DNA of 64,000 bases from Paracoccaceae bacterium (GCA_016124615.1 WGNF01000008.1:248001-312000), one strand, 5' to 3'; shown: positions 51,133 to 62,351, numbered from the stretch's first letter. Program-made: numbers and translations. The notes: generated by a model from the sequence alone, not told the origin.

Positions 51133-53175
51133 ATGGCCGACGACCGACACAACGAAGCCGCCGGGGGGGCACCTCCCCGGCGGCTTTTCTGTTACGCGGG
51201 CGGCCTGCAGCGCCCCGGCCGGGTCCGCCGCATCCTGACGCTGGCGGGCCTGCGCCCCACGCTGGGGCTGCCGGGGCCGGGCGATCTGGTCGGCGTCTGG
51301 GGCCGCAGCCCGATCGCCGCGCGGGGCGAGGCGGTCGCCGCCCGGCGCAACGTGCCGCTGGTGCGCATCGAGGATGCCTTTCTGCGCTCGATCCGCCCCG
51401 GCCGTCTGGGCGAGCCGCCGCTGGGCCTGATGATCGACCGGCGCGGGGTGCATTTCGACCCGAAGCTGCCGAGCGACCTTGAAGTGCTGCTGACCACCCA
51501 TCCGCTGGACGACAGCGCGCTGCTGGCCCGCGCGCGCGATGGCATCGGGCGGCTGATCGCAGCGGATCTGTCGAAATACAACACCCACGATCCCGCGCTG
51601 CCGCCGCCGCCGCCGGGCTATGTGCTGGTGATCGACCAGACCCGTGGCGACGCCTCCATCACCTTTGGCGGCGCGACCGCCAACACCTTCCGCGAGATGC
51701 TGGTGTTCGCGCAGGAAGAACATCCCGGCGCGCGCATCGTGATCCGCGCGCATCCGGAAACCACCGCGGGCGAGCGCCCCGGCCATTACGGGCCCGAACA
51801 CGCCAGCGGGCGCATCAGCCTGCTGACCGCGCCGGTTTCGCCCTGGACGCTGATGGAAGGGGCCATCGCGGTTTACACCGTCTCCTCGCAACTGGGATTC
51901 GAGGCGATCCTTGCGGGCCACCGCCCCCGCGTCTTTGGCCAGCCGTTCTATTCCGGCTGGGGCCTGACCGCCGATGAAAACCCGGTGCCGCGACGCACCC
52001 GCAAGCTGACCAAGGCGCAACTGTTCGCCGCCGCGATGATCCTGGCGCCGACCTGGTACGACCCCTGCCGCGACCGGCTTTGCCGGTTCGAGGAGGCGGT
52101 GGACCAGTTGGAGGCAACCGTCCGCGCCTTTCGCGAGGATCGGGCGGGCCATGTCGCGGTGGGCATGCGGCTGTGGAAACGGGCGCCGCTGCAAAAGGTC
52201 TTCGGCCACGAAAAGCGGCTGCGCTTCATCAACGCCCCCGATCGGGCGCTGGCCGTGGCCCGTGCCAGCGGCCGTGGGCTGCTGGTCTGGGCGGGCAAGG
52301 ATGACGCCCGCCTTCATGCCGAGGTGACGCTGCGCCGGGTGGAAGACGGCTTCCTGCGCTCGCGCGGGCTGGGTGCCGAACTGGTTCCGCCGCTGTCGCT
52401 GGTGACTGATAACCTTGGCATCTACTACGACCCAAGCCACGAAAGTCGGCTGGAACGGCTGATCGCGGCAGGCCCGCCCCCCGGCGGCGCGCTGCGGGTG
52501 GAACGGCTGGTGGCCCGGTTGATCCGCGACGGGATCACGAAATACAACCTTGGCGGCGCGGCGCTGCCCGATCTGCCGGTGGGCCACCGCATCCTTGTGC
52601 CGGGCCAGGTCGAGGATGACGCCTCGATCCTGAAGGGGGCCGATGTGGTGGCGACCAACCTTGGCCTGCTGCGCCGGGTGCGGCTCGACAACCCCGACGC
52701 CGTGGTGATCTACAAGCCGCATCCGGATGTCGAGGCCGGGCTGCGCAAGGGCGCCGTGCCCGAAACCAGTCTGGCGCTGCTGGCCGATGCCGTGGTGCGC
52801 CACGCCGACCCGGCCGCCCTGCTGGCCGAGGTGAACGAGGTCTGGACGATGACCTCTGCCCTCGGGTTCGAGGCGCTCCTTCGCGGCCTTCCCGTCACCT
52901 GCCTGGGCGCGCCGTTCTATGCGGGCTGGGGCCTGACCCGCGACCTTGGCCGCGTGCCCGCCCGCCGCCACATGCGCCCCGACCTTGCCGCGCTGGCCCA
53001 TGCCGCGCTGATCGCCTATCCGCGTTATTACGACCCGGTCAGCCGCCTGCCCTGCCCCGCCGAGGTGGTGGTAGACCGGCTGGCACAGGGCCCGATCCCG
53101 CATCCCGGCGCCGCGAACCGGGCTTTGGCCAAGTTGCAGGGCCTCTTCGCCGGGTCGGCGCACCTCTGGCGTTAG
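51133..53175 (+). CDS. kpsC: KpsC-like dual beta-Kdo transferase
   Basis: 680 residues made of two related halves. RIEDAFLRSIRPG / RVEDGFLRSRGLG, LSKYNTHDP / ITKYNLGGA, RIVIRAHPE / VVIYKPHPD and RVFGQPFYSGWGLT / TCLGAPFYAGWGLT repeat in the same order at about residues 75-280 and 385-610. This duplication is that of KpsC, which adds alternating beta-Kdo units to the lipid linker. Starts 6 nt after the export lipoprotein. The kpsMTE transporter is not in the window. Confidence 0.88.
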   Translation: MADDRHNEAAGGAPPRRLFCYAGGLQRPGRVRRILTLAGLRPTLGLPGPGDLVGVWGRSPIAARGEAVAARRNVPLVRIEDAFLRSIRPGRLGEPPLGLMIDRRGVHFDPKLPSDLEVLLTTHPLDDSALLARARDGIGRLIAADLSKYNTHDPALPPPPPGYVLVIDQTRGDASITFGGATANTFREMLVFAQEEHPGARIVIRAHPETTAGERPGHYGPEHASGRISLLTAPVSPWTLMEGAIAVYTVSSQLGFEAILAGHRPRVFGQPFYSGWGLTADENPVPRRTRKLTKAQLFAAAMILAPTWYDPCRDRLCRFEEAVDQLEATVRAFREDRAGHVAVGMRLWKRAPLQKVFGHEKRLRFINAPDRALAVARASGRGLLVWAGKDDARLHAEVTLRRVEDGFLRSRGLGAELVPPLSLVTDNLGIYYDPSHESRLERLIAAGPPPGGALRVERLVARLIRDGITKYNLGGAALPDLPVGHRILVPGQVEDDASILKGADVVATNLGLLRRVRLDNPDAVVIYKPHPDVEAGLRKGAVPETSLALLADAVVRHADPAALLAEVNEVWTMTSALGFEALLRGLPVTCLGAPFYAGWGLTRDLGRVPARRHMRPDLAALAHAALIAYPRYYDPVSRLPCPAEVVVDRLAQGPIPHPGAANRALAKLQGLFAGSAHLWR

Positions 53176-53238
53176 CCGCCCCTTGCCCCGCGCCCCCGGC
53201 TTGGCCTAATTAGGCCGACCGATGGAAGGACGCCCGCG

Positions 53239-54750
53239 ATGCTCGATCTGACGTTTGAAGCCCCGAAGCCCAAGGTGATCCAGGGCGCCAAATCCGACTG
53301 GGAACTGGTGATCGGGATGGAGATCCACGCGCAGGTCGCTTCGAACGCCAAGCTGTTTTCCGGCGCCTCGACGCAATTCGGGGCCGAGCCGAACTCCAAC
53401 GTCGCCTTCGTCGATGCCGCGATGCCGGGGATGCTGCCGGTGATCAACGAATTCTGCGTTGAACAGGCGGTGCGCACCGGGCTTGGCCTGAAGGCGCAGA
53501 TCAACCTGTTTTCCGCCTTCGACCGCAAGAACTACTTCTACCCCGACCTGCCGCAGGGCTATCAGATCAGCCAGCTTTACCACCCCATCGTCGGCGAGGG
53601 CGAGGTGCTGGTGGAAATGTCCCCCGGCGTCGCGCGTCTGGTGCGCATCGAACGCATCCATCTGGAGCAGGACGCAGGCAAGTCGATCCACGACATGGAC
53701 CCCACCATGTCCTTTGTCGACCTGAACCGCACCGGCGTCGCGCTGATGGAAATCGTCAGCCGCCCCGACATCCGCGGGCCGGAAGAGGCGGCCGCCTATG
53801 TCACCAAGCTGCGCCAGATCCTGCGGTATCTCGGCACCTGCGACGGCAACATGCAAAACGGCAACCTGCGCGCCGATGTCAACGTCTCGGTCTGCCGCCC
53901 CGGCCAGTATGAGAAATATCAGGCCACGCAGGATTTCGCCCATCTCGGCACCCGCTGCGAGTTGAAGAACATGAACTCCATGCGCTTCATCCAGATGGCG
54001 ATCGACTACGAGGCGCGCCGCCAGATTGCGATCCTTGAGGATGGCGGCTCGATCACGCAGGAAACCCGCCTCTATGATCCCGACAAGAACGAGACCCGCT
54101 CGATGCGGTCCAAGGAAGAGGCGCATGATTACCGCTACTTCCCCGACCCCGACCTGTTGCCGCTGGAGATCGAACAAGAGTGGGTGGATCATATCCGCGA
54201 CACCATGCCGGAACTGCCCGACGCCAAGAAGGCCCGCTTCATGGCCGATTTCGGGCTGACCGACTATGACGCCAACGTGCTGACCGCCGATCTGGAATCC
54301 GGTGCGTTCTTTGAACAGGTGGCGCAGGGCCGCGATGGCAAGCAGGCGGCGAACTGGGTCATCAACGAATTGTTCGGGCGGCTGAACAAGGAAGGCCGCA
54401 GCATCGCCGACAGCCCGGTGTCCTCGGGTCAGCTGGGCGGCGTGCTGGACCTGCTCGCCTCGGGCGAGATCACCGGCAAGATGGCCAAGGACCTGTTCGA
54501 GATCGTCTGGACCGAAGGCGGCAACCCGGCCGAGATCGCGGCGCGCGAGGGCATGAAACAGGTCACCGACACCGGCGCCATCGAGGCGGCGCTGGATGCG
54601 CTGATCGCCGCAAACCCGGCGCAGGTGGAAAAGGCCCGCGTCAACGCCAAGCTGGCGGGCTGGTTCACCGGTCAGGTGCTGAAGGCGACCGGCGGCAAGG
54701 CCAACCCGGCGGTGGTGAACGAGATGGTGGCGAAAAAGCTCGGGCTCTGA
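53239..54750 (+). CDS. gatB: GatB, Asp-tRNA(Asn)/Glu-tRNA(Gln) amidotransferase subunit B
   Basis: 503 residues: [24 protein letters not shown] at the start, [33 protein letters not shown], then the C-terminal tRNA-binding domain with [15 protein letters not shown]. It transamidates misacylated tRNAs with GatA and GatC, which are elsewhere. GGAAGGA site before ATG 53239. Confidence 0.96.
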   Translation: MLDLTFEAPKPKVIQGAKSDWELVIGMEIHAQVASNAKLFSGASTQFGAEPNSNVAFVDAAMPGMLPVINEFCVEQAVRTGLGLKAQINLFSAFDRKNYFYPDLPQGYQISQLYHPIVGEGEVLVEMSPGVARLVRIERIHLEQDAGKSIHDMDPTMSFVDLNRTGVALMEIVSRPDIRGPEEAAAYVTKLRQILRYLGTCDGNMQNGNLRADVNVSVCRPGQYEKYQATQDFAHLGTRCELKNMNSMRFIQMAIDYEARRQIAILEDGGSITQETRLYDPDKNETRSMRSKEEAHDYRYFPDPDLLPLEIEQEWVDHIRDTMPELPDAKKARFMADFGLTDYDANVLTADLESGAFFEQVAQGRDGKQAANWVINELFGRLNKEGRSIADSPVSSGQLGGVLDLLASGEITGKMAKDLFEIVWTEGGNPAEIAAREGMKQVTDTGAIEAALDALIAANPAQVEKARVNAKLAGWFTGQVLKATGGKANPAVVNEMVAKKLGL

Positions 54751-54752
54751 TT

Positions 54753-54775
54753 CCCGGCGGGGACCGGGGGCTTTT
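54753..54775 (+). terminator. Terminator after gatB
   Basis: CCCGG (54753-54757), 6-nt loop, CCGGG (54764-54768) and then GGCTTTT. A short GC stem with a four-T tail directly after the gatB stop. Confidence 0.45.
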
Positions 54776-54935
54776 CAGGCCCGAGCCTTGGCGCCCCCTC
54801 CCCACAGGTTGCGCCCTTCTTCGCCGTGCGCCCCGCATCTGGGGGGCGCCGCGACAGCCGAATCCTGTCTTGGACTCGTCACGCGGTTCCGGTTAACCTT
54901 TGCGACAAAGCAATAAATTTCCAACGGGGGATTAT

Positions 54936-55409
54936 ATGACGCGGTACGAGTACAAGGTGGTTCCCGCCCCGAACCGGGGTGAGAAAGCGCGCGGCGTCAA
55001 GGGAACCGGCGACCGTTTCGCCCTGGCCCTGACGACGCTGATGAACAGCCTTGGCCGCGACGGCTGGGAATATCTACGCGCCGACACCCTGCCCTGCGAA
55101 GAGCGTCATGGCTTGGCCCAGCGCGTTCAGACCAGCTACCAGAACATGCTGGTGTTCCGCCGTGAGCTGGCCGAAACGGCCGCAACCGCGCCGCAGCCGC
55201 CCGCCGAGATCGTCGTGGATGCGCTGCCGCCCAGCGAACCGCTGTCCGAGGCGGTCGCCACCAAGCTTGCCAACATCCACACGCTGGCCACTCCGCGCAA
55301 CCGCGCGCCGCGGCTGGTGTCGCCGTTCAGCGACCGTGGCCCGGCGCCGTCGGTGGGCCCGGCAACCGCCGCCCCGCGCGAAGAGCAGGCGAAACCGCCC
55401 GCCGAATAG
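54936..55409 (+). CDS. DUF4177-domain protein
   Basis: 157 residues. The DUF4177 core is residues 1-75: MTRYEYKVVPAPNRGEKARG, LNxxGRDGWEYLRADTLP, NMLVFRRE. A long Ala/Pro-rich tail follows, probably disordered. ATG 54936 has GGGGG five nt before it. Function unknown. Confidence 0.75.
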   Translation: MTRYEYKVVPAPNRGEKARGVKGTGDRFALALTTLMNSLGRDGWEYLRADTLPCEERHGLAQRVQTSYQNMLVFRRELAETAATAPQPPAEIVVDALPPSEPLSEAVATKLANIHTLATPRNRAPRLVSPFSDRGPAPSVGPATAAPREEQAKPPAE

Positions 55410-55412
55410 GGC

Positions 55413-55670
55413 CTAGCCCGCCACGTCCAGCGCCAGCGCGTGGATGCGCCCCACCACCTCGGGGCCCAGCGCGGCATGGACGGCACGATGCCGCTCGATC
55501 CGGCTCATCGGGCCCAGCGCAGTGGCGCGCATCATCACGCGGAAGTGGCTTTCGCCCGTACCGTCATCTCCGGCATGACCGGCGTGGCGGCTGCTTTCGT
55601 TTTCCACCGTCAATGCCTCGGGGGCGAAGGCCGCCGTCAGTCGCCGTTCGATTTCCGCGCTCATGTTCAT
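55413..55670 (-). CDS. bolA: BolA-family protein
   Basis: 85 residues: SHFRVMMRATALGPMSRIERHRAVHAALGPEVVGRIHALALDV, including the conserved RHRxV and the IHAL histidine used for Fe-S binding with monothiol glutaredoxins. Starts at ATG 55670, or at the second ATG 55664. It is divergent from the J-domain gene, an arrangement I recall in other alphaproteobacteria. Confidence 0.87.
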   Translation of the reverse strand: MNMSAEIERRLTAAFAPEALTVENESSRHAGHAGDDGTGESHFRVMMRATALGPMSRIERHRAVHAALGPEVVGRIHALALDVAG

Positions 55671-55744
55671 TTTATCTGGCCAGCCCCCTTCAACGTCACG
55701 CGAAAAACCCTAAACTCTTGCGTCCGAGTCGGAAAGGCACCCGC

Positions 55745-56377
55745 ATGACCCAACGTCCCCCCTTCGAGTTCGACATCCGCGTGACAGCGGACAAGAAACG
55801 CCGGACGAAGACCCGGCGGGGCATGTCGGGTGCCTTCGAAACCTCAACCCGCGCCTGCGACGCGCCGGGCTGCACCGAAGCCGGGCAATACCGCGCGCCG
55901 AAGTCGCCCGACCACCTGGATGAATACCTGTGGTTCTGCCGCGACCATGTGCGCGAGTACAATCTGAAATGGAACTTCTTCACCGGCCAGACCGAAGAGG
56001 AGTTCCAGAAGAGCATCGACAGCGACCGGGTCTGGAACCGCGAAACCAAGCCCTTCGGCAAGCGCGGCGAGGAAGACCGCGCCTGGTCGCGGCTGGGGGT
56101 CGAAGACCCGATGGAGATCCTCGGGCCGAACGCCACACAGAATCCGGGGCGGGCGCAAAGTTCCACCCGCAAGCTGCCGCCGACCGAACGCAAGGCGCTG
56201 GAAATCCTCGACGCCCGCGACCACTGGACGCGGATGGAGATTCGCAAGCAGTACAAGGTGCTGGTGAAAGACCTGCACCCCGACATGAACGGCGGCAACC
56301 GCGCCGACGAGGACCGGTTGCAAGAGGTCGTCTGGGCCTGGGACCAGATCAAGGAAAGCCGCTACTTCAAGGACTGA
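55745..56377 (+). CDS. J-domain (DnaJ-like) protein
   Basis: 210 residues. A C-terminal J domain (about 150-210) has the HPD motif in VKDLHPDMNGG and ends YFKD. The N-terminal part has Cys-rich DAPGCTEAGQYRAPKSPDHLDEYLWFCRDHVREYN, a likely metal site. This is a family specific to alphaproteobacteria. GGAAAGG precedes ATG 55745. Probably a DnaK co-chaperone. Confidence 0.85.
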   Translation: MTQRPPFEFDIRVTADKKRRTKTRRGMSGAFETSTRACDAPGCTEAGQYRAPKSPDHLDEYLWFCRDHVREYNLKWNFFTGQTEEEFQKSIDSDRVWNRETKPFGKRGEEDRAWSRLGVEDPMEILGPNATQNPGRAQSSTRKLPPTERKALEILDARDHWTRMEIRKQYKVLVKDLHPDMNGGNRADEDRLQEVVWAWDQIKESRYFKD

Positions 56378-56414
56378 GGGACGCCGCGGGACCGCCGCCG
56401 CCGTTTCTTCCGTT

Positions 56415-56460
56415 CGAAAATATCCCACGGGGGTGCAGGGGGAGTGCCCCCCGCTTGCAC
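56415..56460. repeat. Dispersed intergenic hairpin repeat (copy 2)
   Basis: After the J-domain gene: CGAAAATATCCCACGGGGGTGC, then GGGGG-AGTG-CCCCC (56438-56451) nested inside GTGCA/TGCAC (56433-56437, 56456-56460). It matches the element after hutU at 11783-11823, differing mainly in the loop. Possible terminator or extragenic repeat. The 217-bp gap to cobS shows nothing else. Confidence 0.55.
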
Positions 56461-56594
56461 CCGACGCCCCCCGGCCCTGACGCAAACCGGCGACCTCGTG
56501 TCGCCCTTCCTCTTGCACCCCCCCGCGTTATGTTCCATCACACCGGGGTTGCACGAAAGGGCGGGCGCGAAGGGCGTTCGGAAGGGGAAATGGC

Positions 56595-57581
56595 ATGGCC
56601 GACGGCGTGATTGACGTGAATGCGAAACCGACCGAGGAAATCTCGGTCCGCGATGTCTTCGGCATCGACACCGACATGAAGGTCAAGGGTTTCGCCACCC
56701 GCACCGAACGCGTGCCGCTGGAAGACCCGACCTACAAGTTCGACCCTGACACGACGCTCGCCATCCTCGCGGGCTTTGCCTACAACCGTCGCGTGATGGT
56801 TCAGGGCTACCACGGCACCGGCAAATCGACGCATATCGAGCAGGTCGCGAACCGGTTGAACTGGCCCTGCGTGCGGGTGAACCTCGACAGCCACATCAGC
56901 CGGATCGACCTGATCGGCAAGGACGCAATCAAGCTGGTCGACGGCCGCCAGGTCACCCAGTTTCAGGAAGGCATCCTGCCCTGGGCGCTGCGCAACCCGA
57001 CCGCCATCGTGTTCGACGAATACGACGCGGGCCGCGCCGACGTGATGTTCGTGATCCAGCGCGTGCTGGAGGCCGACGGCAAGCTGACGCTGCTTGACCA
57101 GAACGAGGTCATCACGCCGAACCCGTATTTCCGGCTCTTCGCCACCGCGAACACCGTGGGCCTTGGCGACACCACCGGCCTGTACCACGGCACCCAGCAG
57201 ATCAACCAGGCGCAGCTGGACCGCTGGAACCTCGTCACCACGCTGAACTACCTTTCCCACGATGCGGAAGTGGCGATCGTGCTGTCGAAGGCGCCGCACT
57301 ACAACACCGACAAGGGCCGCAAGACCGTCGGCCAGATGGTGACCGTCGCCGACCTGACGCGGACCGCCTTCATGAACGGCGACCTCTCGACGGTGATGAG
57401 CCCGCGGACGGTGATGTTCTGGGCCCAGAACGCCGAGATTTTCCGCAACATCGGCTATGCGTTCCGGCTGACCTTCCTGAACAAATGCGACGAGCTGGAG
57501 CGTCAGACCGTGGCCGAGTTCTACCAGCGCTGCTTCAACGAGGAACTGCCGGAAAGCGCCGCAAGTACGGCGATGAAGTGA
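56595..57581 (+). CDS. cobS: CobS, aerobic cobaltochelatase AAA+ subunit
   Basis: 328 residues. Walker A GTGKST at 74-79 ([19 protein letters not shown]), Walker [11 protein letters not shown], and [22 protein letters not shown] with the sensor region. CobS and CobT drive Co2+ insertion into hydrogenobyrinate a,c-diamide by CobN. ATG 56595 with GGAAGGGGAAA upstream. CobN is not here. Confidence 0.95.
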   Translation: MADGVIDVNAKPTEEISVRDVFGIDTDMKVKGFATRTERVPLEDPTYKFDPDTTLAILAGFAYNRRVMVQGYHGTGKSTHIEQVANRLNWPCVRVNLDSHISRIDLIGKDAIKLVDGRQVTQFQEGILPWALRNPTAIVFDEYDAGRADVMFVIQRVLEADGKLTLLDQNEVITPNPYFRLFATANTVGLGDTTGLYHGTQQINQAQLDRWNLVTTLNYLSHDAEVAIVLSKAPHYNTDKGRKTVGQMVTVADLTRTAFMNGDLSTVMSPRTVMFWAQNAEIFRNIGYAFRLTFLNKCDELERQTVAEFYQRCFNEELPESAASTAMK

Positions 57582-57608
57582 GCCCGTCCGCCGGGCGGGG
57601 AGCGTGAG

Positions 57609-58319
57609 ATGCACATCGGACTGATCGGCGGCATCGGGCCTGCGGCGACGGTCGTGTATTACCAGCGGCTCTGCGCGGCGATGCGCGCGGCGGGGGCCCG
57701 GCTGGAACTGACGATCGTGCAGGCCGATGTCTACGACCTGATCGCCAACAACCTTGCCGACCGGCGCGCGGATCAGGCGGCGATCTATGCCGACCTGATC
57801 GACCGGTTGGCGGCGGCGGGTGCCGATTGCGCCGCGATCACCTCGCTGGGCGGGCATTTCTGTTTTGCCGAAACGGCGCGGATTTCCGCCCTGCCGCTGG
57901 TCAGCGCAGTGACGCCGCTCGATGACCATTTCGCCGCGCGCGGGCTGAAGCGTGTCGGCCTGCTGGGAACGGAAGTGGTGATGCGCACCCGGCTTTACGG
58001 CCAGTTGCGGCGTACCGAGGCGGTGGCGCCCACCGGCGACCTCGTGGCGTTGGGACAGGTGTACCAGAACGTCGCCACCAGCGGCATCTGCACGCCCGAG
58101 CAGCGCGCCATCTTCTTCGAGGCCGGTCGCCGCATGGTCGAGGATCAGGGCGCCGAGGCGATCATCCTTGCGGGCACCGACCTCAACCTCGGCTTTGATG
58201 GTGCGCATGATCCGGGTTACCCTGTGATCGACGCGCTTGACGTGCATGTGGCGGTGCTGGCCGATCTGGCCATCGGCACCCGCAGCCTTGCGGATATTGG
58301 ACTGGACCGGCAAACATGA
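57609..58319 (+). CDS. Asp/Glu racemase-family protein lacking the catalytic cysteines
   Basis: 236 residues. The fold is evident from [21 protein letters not shown] and [26 protein letters not shown]. The usual CNTxH is replaced by ITSLGGHF (residues 77-84) and the second GCTE by GTDL (Thr200), so neither catalytic thiol is in place, although Cys74 and Cys85 are near the first. It lies between cobS and cobT, ATGA-coupled to cobT, an unexpected position. A decarboxylase/isomerase of maleate or hydantoin type, or a non-enzymatic role, is possible. Confidence 0.8.
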   Translation: MHIGLIGGIGPAATVVYYQRLCAAMRAAGARLELTIVQADVYDLIANNLADRRADQAAIYADLIDRLAAAGADCAAITSLGGHFCFAETARISALPLVSAVTPLDDHFAARGLKRVGLLGTEVVMRTRLYGQLRRTEAVAPTGDLVALGQVYQNVATSGICTPEQRAIFFEAGRRMVEDQGAEAIILAGTDLNLGFDGAHDPGYPVIDALDVHVAVLADLAIGTRSLADIGLDRQT

Positions 58320-60190
58320 CCAAACCCACCGACAACCCCGCCGAGCCGTTCAAGAAGGCGCTGGCCGAAGCGACCAAGACGATGGCGCATGATGCCGACC
58401 TCACGGTCAGCTACTCGGTCGATCCGCCGGGGCAGACCGGCGACACGATGCGCCTGCCGCAGGTGAGCCGCCGCATGACGCGGGACGAGGTGCTGCTGGC
58501 GCGCGGCACGGCCGATGCCTTCGCGCTGCGCCACCGGTTCCACGACGCCAAGACCCATGCCAAGTACACGCCGCAGGGCCAGATGGCGCGCGATCTGTAC
58601 GAGGCGATGGAAACCGCGCGGTGCGAGGCTGTCGGTGCGCGCGAGATGCCGGGGACGGCCACCAACATCGACGCCAAGATCGCGCATGAGGCCGACCGCA
58701 AGGGCTACAGCCAGATCACCCGGCGCGAGGATGCGCCGCTGGCGACCGCCGCGGGCTACTATGTGCGGCAACTGGCGACCGGGCGCGACCTGCCGAAGGG
58801 CGCCGAGAACATCACCAACCTCTGGCGCGGTTTCATCGACCAGCAGGCGGGCGGCGATCTGGAACAGGTTGGCCAGGTGCTGGCCGATCAGGCTGCCTTC
58901 GCCCGTCTGGCGCGCAAGGTGATCGCCGATCTGGGCTATGGCGACCAGCTGGGCGACGACCCCGACGAAGGCGAGGATGAGGGCGAGGACTCGGCCGAAG
59001 AGGACGAGGACAACCCCGACAGCCAGGGCGACGATCAGGATGACGCCGAAGAGGCCGACGCCAGCCCCGAGGACAGCCAGGAAGAAACCCAAGACCAGAG
59101 TCAGGCCCAGGTCTCGATGGAGGACGCGCCCGACGCCGACATGTCGGACGAGGCTGAACTGCCCGATGGCGAGGCCCCGCTGGAGCCGCCGCCCCCCGCC
59201 CCCTATTCCGAGGCGGACCCGAACTATACCGTCTATACCACCGATTTCGATGAAGAAGTCCGCGCGCAGGATCTGGCCGACCCGGTCGAGCTGGAGCGGC
59301 TGCGCACCTACCTTGACCAGCAACTGGAACCCTTGAAGGGCGCCGTGTCGCGGCTGGCGAACAAGCTGCAGCGCCGGTTGCAGGCGCAACAGAACCGCTC
59401 GTGGCTGTTCGATCTGGAGGAAGGCACGCTCGACGCCGGGCGGCTGGCCCGCGTGGTGGCGAACCCGACGACGCCGCTTTCCTTCAAGCAGGAGAAGGAC
59501 ACCGAGTTCCGCGATACCGTGGTGACGCTGCTCTTGGACAACTCCGGCTCGATGCGCGGTCGCCCGATTTCCATCGCCGCGATCTGCGCCGACGTGCTGG
59601 CCCGCACGCTGGAACGCTGTCAGGTGAAGGTCGAGATCCTCGGTTTCACCACGCGCGCCTGGAAGGGCGGGCAAAGCCGTGAACGCTGGCTGGCAAGCGG
59701 TCGCCCGCAACAGCCGGGGCGGCTGAACGACCTGCGCCACATCATCTACAAGTCCGCCGACGCGCCGATGCGCCGCTCGCGCGAGAACCTTGGGCTGATG
59801 ATGAAAGAGGGGCTTTTGAAGGAAAACATCGACGGCGAGGCGCTGGAATGGGCGCACCGCCGCATGGTGGCACGGCACGAGGCCCGCAAGATCCTGATGG
59901 TGATTTCCGACGGGGCGCCGGTGGATGACTCAACCTTGTCGGTCAACCCCGCAAATTTCCTGGAAAAACACCTGCGCGACGTCATCGCGATGGTGGAGCG
60001 GCGCAAGGCGGTGGAACTGATCGCCATCGGCATCGGCCATGACGTGACGCGCTATTACCAGCGCGCCGTGACGATCACCGATGTCGAGCAACTGGCGGGC
60101 GCCATCACCGAACAACTGGCCGGTCTGTTCGAGGCCGACCCGAAACTGCGCGCCCGTGCGATGGGCAAGATGGCAGGGGGGCGCCGCTGA
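58316..60190 (+). CDS. cobT: CobT, aerobic cobaltochelatase subunit
   Basis: 624 residues. An N-terminal helical part, an acidic stretch at about 218-300 rich in Glu and Asp, and a C-terminal VWA domain with the [14 protein letters not shown] near residue 408. It forms stacked rings with CobS. ATG 58316 overlaps the racemase-like stop; the end overlaps the peptidase start by one base. Confidence 0.94.
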   Translation: MTKPTDNPAEPFKKALAEATKTMAHDADLTVSYSVDPPGQTGDTMRLPQVSRRMTRDEVLLARGTADAFALRHRFHDAKTHAKYTPQGQMARDLYEAMETARCEAVGAREMPGTATNIDAKIAHEADRKGYSQITRREDAPLATAAGYYVRQLATGRDLPKGAENITNLWRGFIDQQAGGDLEQVGQVLADQAAFARLARKVIADLGYGDQLGDDPDEGEDEGEDSAEEDEDNPDSQGDDQDDAEEADASPEDSQEETQDQSQAQVSMEDAPDADMSDEAELPDGEAPLEPPPPAPYSEADPNYTVYTTDFDEEVRAQDLADPVELERLRTYLDQQLEPLKGAVSRLANKLQRRLQAQQNRSWLFDLEEGTLDAGRLARVVANPTTPLSFKQEKDTEFRDTVVTLLLDNSGSMRGRPISIAAICADVLARTLERCQVKVEILGFTTRAWKGGQSRERWLASGRPQQPGRLNDLRHIIYKSADAPMRRSRENLGLMMKEGLLKENIDGEALEWAHRRMVARHEARKILMVISDGAPVDDSTLSVNPANFLEKHLRDVIAMVERRKAVELIAIGIGHDVTRYYQRAVTITDVEQLAGAITEQLAGLFEADPKLRARAMGKMAGGRR

Positions 60191-61992
60191 TGTTCCAGAC
60201 CTTCAACGTCACCGCCCGGCCCGAACAGGGGCCACCCCGGCTGGCGCGGCTGCGCGAAACGCTGGCGGCCGAGGGGCTGACCGGCTTCATCGTGCCGCGC
60301 GCCGACGCGCATCAGGGCGAATACGTCGCACCGCATGACGAACGGCTGCAGTGGCTGACCGGCTTCACCGGCTCGGCCGGGTTCTGCATCGTGCTGCCGA
60401 ATGTGGCGGGCGTCTTCATCGACGGGCGTTACCGCGTGCAGGTCAAGGCGCAGGTGGATCTGGCGCAGTATACGCCGGTGCCCTGGCCGGATGTGAAACC
60501 GGGCGACTGGTTGAAGGACAAGCTGCCCGGCGGCGGCGTGGTGGGCTTCGATGCCTGGCTGCACACCGCCGACGAGATCGCCAAGATCGAGGCCGCGCTG
60601 GAGGGGACCGGCGTCACGCTGAAGCCGGTTGCCAACTGCGTCGATGCGATCTGGCCGGATCAGCCCGCCCCGCCGCAGGGCAAGGTGATCGTGCATCCGC
60701 TGGAATTCGCGGGCGAAAGCTCTGCCGACAAGCGGGCGCGGCTGGCGGCAGAGCTGCGCATGGCCGGGCAAGCGTCGGCGGTGATCACGCTGCCGGATTC
60801 GATTTCCTGGCTTTTGAACATCCGCGGCAGCGACGTGGCGCGCAACCCGGTGGTGCATGGCTTTGCGATCCTGCGCGATGATGGCGCCCTGACGCTGTTC
60901 ATCGACCCGGCCAAGCTGTCGGACGAGGTGCGGGCCCATCTGGGCGACGGTGTGACGCTTGCTGCACCCGCCGCCTTCACCGCGGCCCTGACCGTGCTGG
61001 CCGGTCCGGTGCGGGTCGATCGCGCCACCGCGCCGCTGGCCGTCTGGCACATCCTGGAGGGTGCGGGGGTTGCGGCGGTGGCCGGGCAAGACCCCTGCCT
61101 GTTGCCCAAGGCGCGCAAGAACGCCGCCGAGATCGAGGGGATGCGCGTCGCCCACCTGCGCGACGGCGCCGCGATGGTGGAGTTCCTCGCCTGGCTCGAC
61201 GCCAACGCGCCGGGCGATCTGACCGAGGTTGACGTGGTCACCGCGCTGGAAGGCTACCGCCGGGCGACCAACAGCCTGCGCGAGATCAGCTTCGAGACGA
61301 TCTGCGGATCGGGTCCGCATGGCGCGATCATGCATTACCGCGTGACCGAAGAAACCAACCGGGCGCTGGCCTCGGGCGAGCTGCTGGTGGTCGACTCGGG
61401 CGGGCAATACCCCGACGGCACCACCGACATCACCCGCACCGTGGCCCTTGGGCAGCCGCCCGAAGAGGCCCGCGCCGCCTTTACCCGCGTGTTGCAGGGC
61501 ATGATCGCGATCAGCCGCGTGCGCTGGCCGAAGGGGCTGGCGGGCCGCGATCTGGACGGCTTCGCGCGCTACAACCTGTGGCTGGCAGGGCAGGATTTCG
61601 ACCACGGCACCGGCCACGGCGTCGGCGCCTACCTTTCGGTGCACGAGGGGCCGCAGCGATTGTCGCGGATTTCCGAGGTGCCGCTTGAGGCTGGCATGAT
61701 TCTGTCAAACGAACCGGGCTATTATCGCGAAGGCGCGTTCGGCATCCGGATCGAGAACCTCGTGGTGGTGCAGCCCGCGCCCGAGTTGCCGGGGGCCGAC
61801 CCGCGCCCCATGTTCAGCTTCGAGACGCTGACATGGGTGCCGATCGACCGCCGCCTGATCGACGCCGACGCATTGTCACGTGGCGAGCGGGAGTGGCTGA
61901 ACGACTACCACGCCGCCGTGCGGGCAAAGATCGGCCCGCGCGTCAGCGACTTTGCGCGGGGCTGGCTTGAGGCGGCCACCGCACCGATCTGA
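60190..61992 (+). CDS. Xaa-Pro aminopeptidase (M24B, aminopeptidase P)
   Basis: 600 residues, the long three-domain form. The M24 metal ligands occur in [21 protein letters not shown] (two Asp), [10 protein letters not shown] (His), ILSNEPGYY (Glu) and FGIRIENLV (Glu). It removes N-terminal residues before proline. One-base overlap with cobT (TGATG). No signal peptide, so cytoplasmic. Confidence 0.92.
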   Translation: MFQTFNVTARPEQGPPRLARLRETLAAEGLTGFIVPRADAHQGEYVAPHDERLQWLTGFTGSAGFCIVLPNVAGVFIDGRYRVQVKAQVDLAQYTPVPWPDVKPGDWLKDKLPGGGVVGFDAWLHTADEIAKIEAALEGTGVTLKPVANCVDAIWPDQPAPPQGKVIVHPLEFAGESSADKRARLAAELRMAGQASAVITLPDSISWLLNIRGSDVARNPVVHGFAILRDDGALTLFIDPAKLSDEVRAHLGDGVTLAAPAAFTAALTVLAGPVRVDRATAPLAVWHILEGAGVAAVAGQDPCLLPKARKNAAEIEGMRVAHLRDGAAMVEFLAWLDANAPGDLTEVDVVTALEGYRRATNSLREISFETICGSGPHGAIMHYRVTEETNRALASGELLVVDSGGQYPDGTTDITRTVALGQPPEEARAAFTRVLQGMIAISRVRWPKGLAGRDLDGFARYNLWLAGQDFDHGTGHGVGAYLSVHEGPQRLSRISEVPLEAGMILSNEPGYYREGAFGIRIENLVVVQPAPELPGADPRPMFSFETLTWVPIDRRLIDADALSRGEREWLNDYHAAVRAKIGPRVSDFARGWLEAATAPI

Positions 61993-62009
61993 CCCAACAG
62001 GAGCCCGCC

Positions 62010-62351
62010 ATGCCCGATCACATCCGCATCACGAAAGCCGAAGGCACCTGGGTGGTGCGGGCAGGCGGCGCCGTGCTGGCCGAAAGCCAGAATGCGCTGG
62101 AACTGACTGAAGGGCACTATCCGCCGGTGATCTACTTTCCGCGCGCCGACATCGCGATGGCGTTCCTCGAACGATCCGAGACGACCTCGACCTGCCCCTG
62201 GAAGGGCGAGGCCAACTACTACGCGATCATCGCCAAAAGCGGCCGCATCGCCGACGCCGCATGGAGCTATGAGACCCCGAAACCGGGCGTCGAGCGGATC
62301 GCCGGGCATCTGGCGTTCTACCCGAGCAAAGTCGCGCTCGAACGGGTCTGA
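62010..62351 (+). CDS. DUF427 protein
   Basis: 113 residues: [48 protein letters not shown] and [16 protein letters not shown] are the family blocks. The function of the family is unknown. AGGAG 7 nt before ATG. 17 nt after the peptidase. Confidence 0.85.
   Translation: MPDHIRITKAEGTWVVRAGGAVLAESQNALELTEGHYPPVIYFPRADIAMAFLERSETTSTCPWKGEANYYAIIAKSGRIADAAWSYETPKPGVERIAGHLAFYPSKVALERV

Noticed and set aside
50371..53163. A 930-codon - strand frame over the kps genes
   Set aside because: Antisense to kpsC and the export lipoprotein; no recognisable motif and strongly biased composition.
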